64,000 bases of DNA from positions 26,177,500 through 26,241,499 of the forward strand of contig CM036250.1 in NCBI GenBank assembly GCA_020698575.1, in the 5' to 3' direction. The position numbers and the translations under genes are program-made. Below the pieces are notes generated by a model. It was not told the origin of the DNA and did no database searches. It saw only the letters and a list, made by a program, of their open reading frames with translations. Origin of the DNA: Bostrychus sinensis. Lineage: Eukaryota; Chordata; Actinopteri; Gobiiformes; Eleotridae. Within the stretch, counting starts at the first letter, position 1. Every line of letters starts with the position of its first letter. Below, piece by piece: positions 60,301 to 64,000 of this stretch.

Positions 60301-61021
60301 TGAGTATCACCAGAAGAAGCCCACTTGGGCTCTTGGGCTCACCTTTTATTTTGAATTACCTGGGATATGAATTATGTGGTAGGAAATGGAAATGAACTTG
60401 GAACTAAGTTGGCTTCTGTTTTGCTTTACCAACAAAATAAGCACATGATAAATTGACTGAAGTGTTTGTGCCTTGTAAGCTCAAAGACAATCTATACTGT
60501 TTAATATAATGATGTGAGCGTGTCTTTGTGACTGTAGGTGATGGGAGAGGTTTGTGTGAATTCGACTGCGAGCGTGGAGCTGACTCTGGTGAACCCGTTA
60601 CCAGAAGCACTGAAGAACTGTAGCTTCACGGCAGAGGGCGTGGGTCTGACTGGCATCGATCCACTCAAAGTAAAGTATGTCACTTCAGACCACAAACACC
60701 AACAGTACAAGTAACACATCGCTTATCAAAACTCATCACAGCTCACAGTAAATAACGCTGAATGACATATTACTAGCTTAGTCATTAGTTTTGTTGTTGA
60801 ATACCATGTCACTGTTGCCCTGACTGACAAAGGTCCCTGTAAATTCCTTCAGAATTGGAGAAGTTGGCGCTAAAGAAGAAGCCAGAGCTCACATTGAGTT
60901 CAGTCCGAGTGCAGCCGGCTCCACTATTCTGCTGGTGAACTTCGACAGCGACAAACTCAAGAACATCAAGAGCTACATCGACGTGGACGTGAAGAAGAAG
61001 GAGATCGCACCAGAGATCTGA
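49857..61021 (+). CDS. TGM2-like protein-glutamine gamma-glutamyltransferase (whole coding span)
   Basis: The gene is complete: 15 coding exons, 2,064 nt, 687 codons plus TGA, the same length I recall for human TGM2. Exons: 49857-49866, 50968-51153, 52891-53124, 53308-53426, 53852-53980, 55586-55754, 55909-56038, 56135-56238, 57267-57355, 57576-57729, 58726-58814, 58920-59103, 59207-59367, 60538-60674, 60853-61021; all borders are GT/AG and all phases agree. The enzyme forms Ca2+-dependent isopeptide bonds between Gln and Lys side chains or deamidates Gln. There is no signal peptide, as in cytosolic transglutaminases. The start was chosen because the first exon (ATG AGT CCT G) follows a TATA-like box and splices in frame to 'VVEIERCDL'. 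AATAAA lies at 61,229-61,234. Fish have several TGM2-like copies, so the exact orthologue is left open. Confidence 0.92.
50150..50440. repeat. Repeat with inverted 'gagaagcagacaggag' words
   Basis: 'Ggagaagcagacaggagtaa' at about 50,167 and 'gctcctgtctgcttctc' at about 50,299 are inverted to each other. A third, direct copy is at about 50,432 and a fourth at about 1,178. This suggests a dispersed element, unnamed. Confidence 0.45.
50480..50890. repeat. 'Acttgagtaaaagtaac' dispersed repeat with TAC triplets
   Basis: The words 'gttacttgagtaaaagtaac', a degenerate TAC/ACT triplet tract (about 50,600-50,690) and 'ttacttttactcaag' match the repeat at 21.4-22.4 kb. It sits in the first intron of the TGM2-like gene. 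Confidence 0.55.
50968..53124 (+). CDS. TGM2-like N-terminal beta-sandwich exons
   Basis: Exons 50968-51153 and 52891-53124 encode about residues 4-143: 'ERCDLNLTTNKVNHHT', 'ERLIVRRGQPFCVTL' and 'DAPIGVYSLRLDQDG', ending 'FTLLFNAWCP'. This is the N-terminal transglutaminase sandwich. The intron between them carries the MITE at 51,605-52,406 and an L2-like tail. Confidence 0.9.
51605..52406 (+). repeat. MITE relative, family A, split by a SINE
   Basis: The element matches 27,085-27,549. It is interrupted at about 51,710-51,945 by a reverse-oriented tRNA-headed SINE: read on the - strand, 'agtagcccagttgccc' (A-box region) is followed by 'ggttcaatccccgc' (B box). The right end 'gcataatatggcccctttaa' keeps the TTAAAGGGG inverted end with TTAA at 52,403-52,406. 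Confidence 0.65.
52455..52720 (+). repeat. L2-like LINE tail
   Basis: 'Ggtggctggagcctatcccag', 'ggcactgagccacacacagac' and 'gagagaacccacagtaatat', followed by 'catgcagactccac', is the phrase order of teleost L2-type 3' ends. A reverse copy of part of it is at 5,838-5,935. Confidence 0.6.
53308..57729 (+). CDS. TGM2-like catalytic core exons
   Basis: Seven exons (53308-53426 to 57576-57729). The catalytic triad is present: Cys273 in 'YGQCWVFAA', His329 in 'WNFHVWVDSW' and Asp352 in 'WQASDPTPQE'. The Trp that stabilises the transition state in human TGM2 (Trp241) corresponds to Trp240 in 'VLVGNWGEI'. The vicinal cysteines (human 370/371) are kept as Cys364-Cys365. The human Cys230 position is Ser229 ('INSQDDRG'). 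The core ends with 'ITHQYKYPEG'. The enzyme therefore looks catalytically competent. Confidence 0.92.
54269..54319. repeat. (TA)n microsatellite
   Basis: About 50 bp of alternating TA lie in intron 5 of the TGM2-like gene; likely highly polymorphic and prone to cruciform formation. Confidence 0.95.
54440..54620 (-). repeat. tRNA-headed SINE, family 2, reverse
   Basis: 'Gacctggactcaaaccagc' is the reverse complement of a B box (GGTTTGAGTCC), with 'aggccgcaaaagctcag' as the A-box side. Body words ('ggccctaactcacaatgg') match the copy at 20,695-20,900. Confidence 0.5.
56735..57092 (+). pseudogene. Tc1-like transposase C-terminal fragment and 3' end
   Basis: The frame 'QFCKEEWSRIPPECC' and then 'LPKEGQPVIKSKGSH' is the C-terminal end of a Tc1-family transposase, followed by the usual 3' flank up to 'gtggcaactgta'. 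The catalytic DDE part is missing. Upstream (about 56,440-56,735) is other transposon-like sequence with 'aattaacgcaattaatcgcg'. It lies in intron 8 of the TGM2-like gene. Confidence 0.7.
57095..57175 (+). repeat. SINE tail fragment
   Basis: 'Gaatgaataatggactaatg' and 'tgtgaagcactttgagaagc' resemble the 3' end common to fish tRNA-SINEs ('...aagcgctttgag...'). It directly abuts the Tc1 fragment. Confidence 0.45.
58480..58610. repeat. Degenerate TAC/ACT triplet tract
   Basis: The tract is dominated by TAC/ACT triplets with interruptions, like those at about 21.6, 22.1 and 50.65 kb. It lies in an intron of the TGM2-like gene. Confidence 0.7.
58726..61021 (+). CDS. TGM2-like C-terminal beta-barrel exons
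   Basis: Five exons (58726-58814, 58920-59103, 59207-59367, 60538-60674, 60853-61021) encode the linker and the two C-terminal barrels: 'GSDFEIYAVLTNN', 'CKFMFLAQTVSYNGKLG', 'EYKSYGPVLTPDRL', then 'VELTLVNPLPEALKNCSF' and 'ILLVNFDSDKLKNIK'. In human TGM2 the first barrel supplies GTP-binding residues; several appear changed here (see findings). The intron at 59,368-60,537 holds a 12-mer array. Confidence 0.9.
59855..60310 (+). repeat. 12-mer array ('aaaccaggacta') in hAT-like flanks
   Basis: About twenty imperfect 12-bp units (AAACCAGGACTA and variants) fill 60,020-60,265. The left flank 'cacaaacttttcacaccaag' resembles the 'ctcaaactgtggtac' flank of the other copies. It lies in intron 13 of the TGM2-like gene. 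Confidence 0.75.
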
Positions 61022-61228
61022 TACAGGGACTGCTTTTATATATGGATAGTATTGACTGAATATAAGGGTGAGAATGGAAAAAAGCATAAGTGACATTCTT
61101 GGCAAAAGTGATTAAAATACCATCTTGTAATGATCTTCACTGCTAAAATATGCCAATAATATAGCCAGTCACATGCCCAAACACGTTGTAAGGTGTATGT
61201 GACTTTTTTCCAAGTAAAAATAAGAATT

Positions 61229-61234
61229 AATAAA
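61229..61234 (+). terminator. Poly(A) signal of the TGM2-like gene
   Basis: AATAAA occurs 208 bp after the stop codon, upstream of AT-rich sequence. It is the first canonical signal after the stop. Confidence 0.6.
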
Positions 61235-61534
61235 GATAAATATTTCATTAAATAGTAAACAGTTGTATAAGAGAGCTGGCATCTGTGCATTTTAATATTT
61301 TAGCTTTTAAGATTTGGTTCTTTGGGAAAAGTCTGATCAAATTGTGTTTCCTTTTGCTTCTCCTGTAAAGTTAGTGAGATGTCATTTATGCCCTTTAGAT
61401 TCTCAGTCCTTGAAGTTTATATTTAATTATAGAGTGATGCACTGATTTGATGATATGAAGTAGATGATATTTTTCTGGTATATAATAATTTTTAACTCCA
61501 TAAATTATAATATAGTCTTTCCTCTCTAATTTCC

Positions 61535-61995
61535 TTGCCTGGAAAATCCAGACTGATATGTCTCTGTGTTATTCTACAGAGAAATATCAGTCTGGTCACC
61601 ACGCCGTCCGCAGTGGTTTACTCAAATCCCAAGCGTACCGTGCATTTTGATTGGTTTATTTAAGTCACGTGTTCTTCGCGAGCAACGTCACTCGTACGCG
61701 TCTCCTCGCCGACAACAATAATGATGGCGCACCGAGGAGCCGAGAGTTTGTTTCAGTCAGCGGTATGGTACGGTAATGTTGAAATAACTCCCTCGTTCCT
61801 CCCTCGTGGCTTCTCTACTCCGTTTGTTTACTTTCTTACTTTGTTGTCGCTTTGTTAACGTCACGTCCGCCATTTTCTGATTGGCTAACGCCGCTGTTCG
61901 TTAATTCGGGTTTGCTCCGCCCTAGAAATCGAATTGATTGTAAGGCGACCAGACTCATCCGCTGGTACAGCGGTGAGTCTGGAATTTCCAGGCAA
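61535..61995. mobile_element. 461-bp DNA transposon with 9-bp target duplication and hairpin ends
   Basis: CTAATTTCC is found exactly on both sides (61,526-61,534 and 61,996-62,004). The terminal inverted repeats are 20 bp with one mismatch (left TTGCCTGGAAAATCCAGACT). Just inside each end is a hairpin built on the same CCAGACT word: 61,548-61,595 and 61,949-61,982. The interior is CpG-rich, with two inverted CCAAT boxes, GTCACGTG at 61,664-61,671 and a short ATG frame near 61,720. A 9-bp duplication suggests a Mutator-like (MULE) element; with no transposase it is non-autonomous. Confidence 0.85.
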
Positions 61996-62206
61996 CTAAT
62001 TTCCTGGTTGTCACGTCATGTATGTTTTATATATATAAAAAAAATGAAATTTGAAGTTTTGAAATTTTGCTCTGCTATCAAAATCACTTTGAAATAAATG
62101 ATTTTCACTTTGTTCTAATTTTCCTAAGATTACCTATGAATGACCATTGCAATCAAAAAGTGCATTTAATAGATGCTTTTATTTGAATAAATGTTCAAAG
62201 TAAAGT

Positions 62207-63408
62207 TTACTCATCCATTGGACTGTCCCGAGGAGGAGTAGAGTGAGGGGCAGCGTAGTCGGCCATGTTGGGAAGGTCAAACACCACAGAGCAGCTCAAG
62301 GCACTCCGGGAGATCCCCATGTCGCGGACCTCGGACCAGACTCCAGTGTTCACATTGAAACTCTCGACGGAGTTAATGGTGGTGAAGCCGTTGAAGCCCC
62401 CGACAACATACAGACGATCATCGAGCACTTCAACCCCAAAGTTGCTGCGGCCGTTCAACATGGAAGGCAGGGGGCGCCACGTGTTGGTCTGAGGGTTATA
62501 GGCCTGGACACTGCTCAGACGGGATATCCCAGAGAAGCCACCGATCTGCAGGAGAGCACACTGAACTTAAGTACTGAGTTGAAGATGTTTATTCCTAGAT
62601 TATTTTACTATGACCAGCACAAAAAAAATCTATTTCCCAACTTCATGCAACTGAAAGACTGTTTAGACGCCATATATACCAATCAGGAATAACATTATGA
62701 CCACCTGCCTAATATGCAGCCCCACACTAAGTATTCTGACATCTTTCTGTCAAAACCAGAATTAACTTTGCACTGCAGTAGCTTTGCTCCCCAAGTGCAC
62801 CAGCAGTCACCAGCTCAACACTGTTCCTTTCTAGGACCACTTTTGATTGATACTAACCACTGCAGGCAGGGAATAAGAGCTGCAGATTTGAAGATGCTCT
62901 GACCCATCACCTATTGCTATCACAATTAGCCCCTTGTCAGACTTGCTCAAATCCTTACACTTGCCCATTTTTTCTCCTTCTAACACATTAACTTTGAGTA
63001 ATCCCACCCATGCTGAAGAGGTAATGTGGATTATTCATCTCACCAGTGAATAATAGTCAGTGGTCGTAATGTTATGCCTGATCGGTCTAAACTAAACATA
63101 AATATAATGTTAGTGTTTTTTTGTTTTGGTTTTTTTTAACAGTATAGCTCACCACTATTACACAGTAATAAAGCATTTATAAATATGCAATATGTAGTTT
63201 TTATATAGTCTTGCATTGATTTACATGAACTTATTATAGAGCAGTGGAAAGTACTCACAGCGTATATTTCGTCTGCATAGGCAGTAACACCAACTCCACT
63301 GCGACGGCAGCTCATTTCAGCGATGAATGTCCACTGGTCGGTGGAAGGGTTATAGCACTCAGCCGTGGACAGGCATTGGTCCCCATTGAAACCTCCACAA
63401 ATGTAGAT
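62207..63408 (-). CDS. klhl10: KLHL10-like kelch protein, last two exons (partial)
   Basis: Two - strand exons: 63,259-63,408 ('IYICGGFNGDQCLSTAECYN' to 'DEIYA', 50 codons) and 62,207-62,545 ('IGGFSGISRLSSVQAYNPQ' to the stop TAA at 62,209-62,207). Both begin in phase 0 after clear acceptors, and the pair covers the last three kelch blades with their GG and Trp marks ('YVVGGFNGFTTINSVESFN'). The tail 'RSALSCSVVFDLPNMADYAA' is close to what I recall of KLHL10. The BTB and BACK domains lie beyond the window end. KLHL10 is a testis-specific substrate adaptor for cullin-3 ubiquitin ligase. The gene converges tail-to-tail with the TGM2-like gene, about 1.2 kb apart. Another KLHL family member is possible. 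Confidence 0.75.
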
Positions 63409-63609
63409 CTGCACACAATAATGACAATAAACTTATACATTACAATACTTAGAATGAGTGTTGCAATAGTACACCATAAAGTCTGACTTATTTAAACCAT
63501 AACAATAAGGCCTAGGTTAAAATCAGTCTTTTCTTATTGTAATCTTTTAAATAATTGCCACTGTAACCAGGTAGGTAATGTATTTATTATTTGTAACAAT
63601 GTGGCCAAT

Positions 63610-63690
63610 TGATGTAAAGAAGGGATTCTCAGCTGGTGGGTTGGGACCTTAAAGTGGGTCGCAGGGAGGGTGATTTTTTTTAAATGCATG
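63610..63690 (+). repeat. hAT-like end fragment
   Basis: 'Gggattctcagctggtgggt' and 'ttaaagtgggtcgcaggg' resemble phrases at about 28,032-28,085 and 42,133-42,175. This is a common hAT-type MITE end in vertebrates. No partner end was found. Confidence 0.45.
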
Positions 63691-64000
63691 TGCCATAAAG
63701 ATTGTAGTAAAATTATAATAATAATAAAAAAAACAATCAGGGATAAGACAATCAGATCGGTTGAGAATTACTTTTGTAAAGAGCTAATTCATTATTTCTG
63801 ATCAAATGACTGCAGCTATAGCAGAATAAAGAGTAAGTTGGCCCCTTCCAAAGTACATGGGAAAATGATATACACTAAAAATGCTTTTCCATGCTGTCCT
63901 CATACAGTACTGTCCAAAAGTTTTAATGCTGTTAAATAAGAGTGATTTAATAAATACAGAATTTTATTTTATGTTTTGTTATAAAAATTTCAGGAAAGGT

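Overview
The window is vertebrate nuclear DNA, most likely from a teleost fish. Genes are split into many short exons with GT/AG junctions, one TRIM gene resembles the fish-expanded finTRIM class, and the introns are full of fish-type repeats (tRNA-headed SINEs, L2-like tails, Tc1 remains, TTAA-flanked MITEs, hAT-like ends). I see no operon, CRISPR array, rRNA or genuine tRNA gene.

Layout. 1-416 ends in a CpG-rich, probably non-coding first exon on the + strand. 417-28,568 is a long stretch without + strand coding exons; inside it, on the - strand (9,744-11,661), lies a RING/B-box/PRY-SPRY TRIM gene. 28,569-45,487 (+) is a 23-exon Rho guanine-nucleotide exchange factor of the PLEKHG4/PLEKHG4B (puratrophin-1, quattro) family, with N-terminal conserved block, a 1,975-nt exon, Sec14-like region, spectrin-like helices, DH and PH domains. 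49,857-61,021 (+) is a complete 15-exon transglutaminase close to TGM2 (687 codons). 62,207-63,408 (-) holds the last two exons of a kelch gene, best matched to KLHL10. Between the last two genes is a 461-bp DNA transposon with a perfect 9-bp target duplication.

The four genes have no evident joint pathway: ubiquitin ligase (probably innate immunity), Rho signalling, protein cross-linking and a cullin-3 adaptor. I found no clear undescribed multi-gene system. The observations most worth following are: the hairpin-ended 9-bp-TSD element with a CpG-rich, promoter-like interior; three reading-frame breaks in the otherwise well-preserved PLEKHG4-like gene; loss in the TGM2-like enzyme of residues known in human TGM2 for GTP binding and for one redox disulfide; repeat families carrying CTCF-like motifs; and a diverged duplication at 14-18 kb.

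Gene structures were built by eye from splice signals, phase and protein-family resemblance recalled from memory; no alignment or database search was run.
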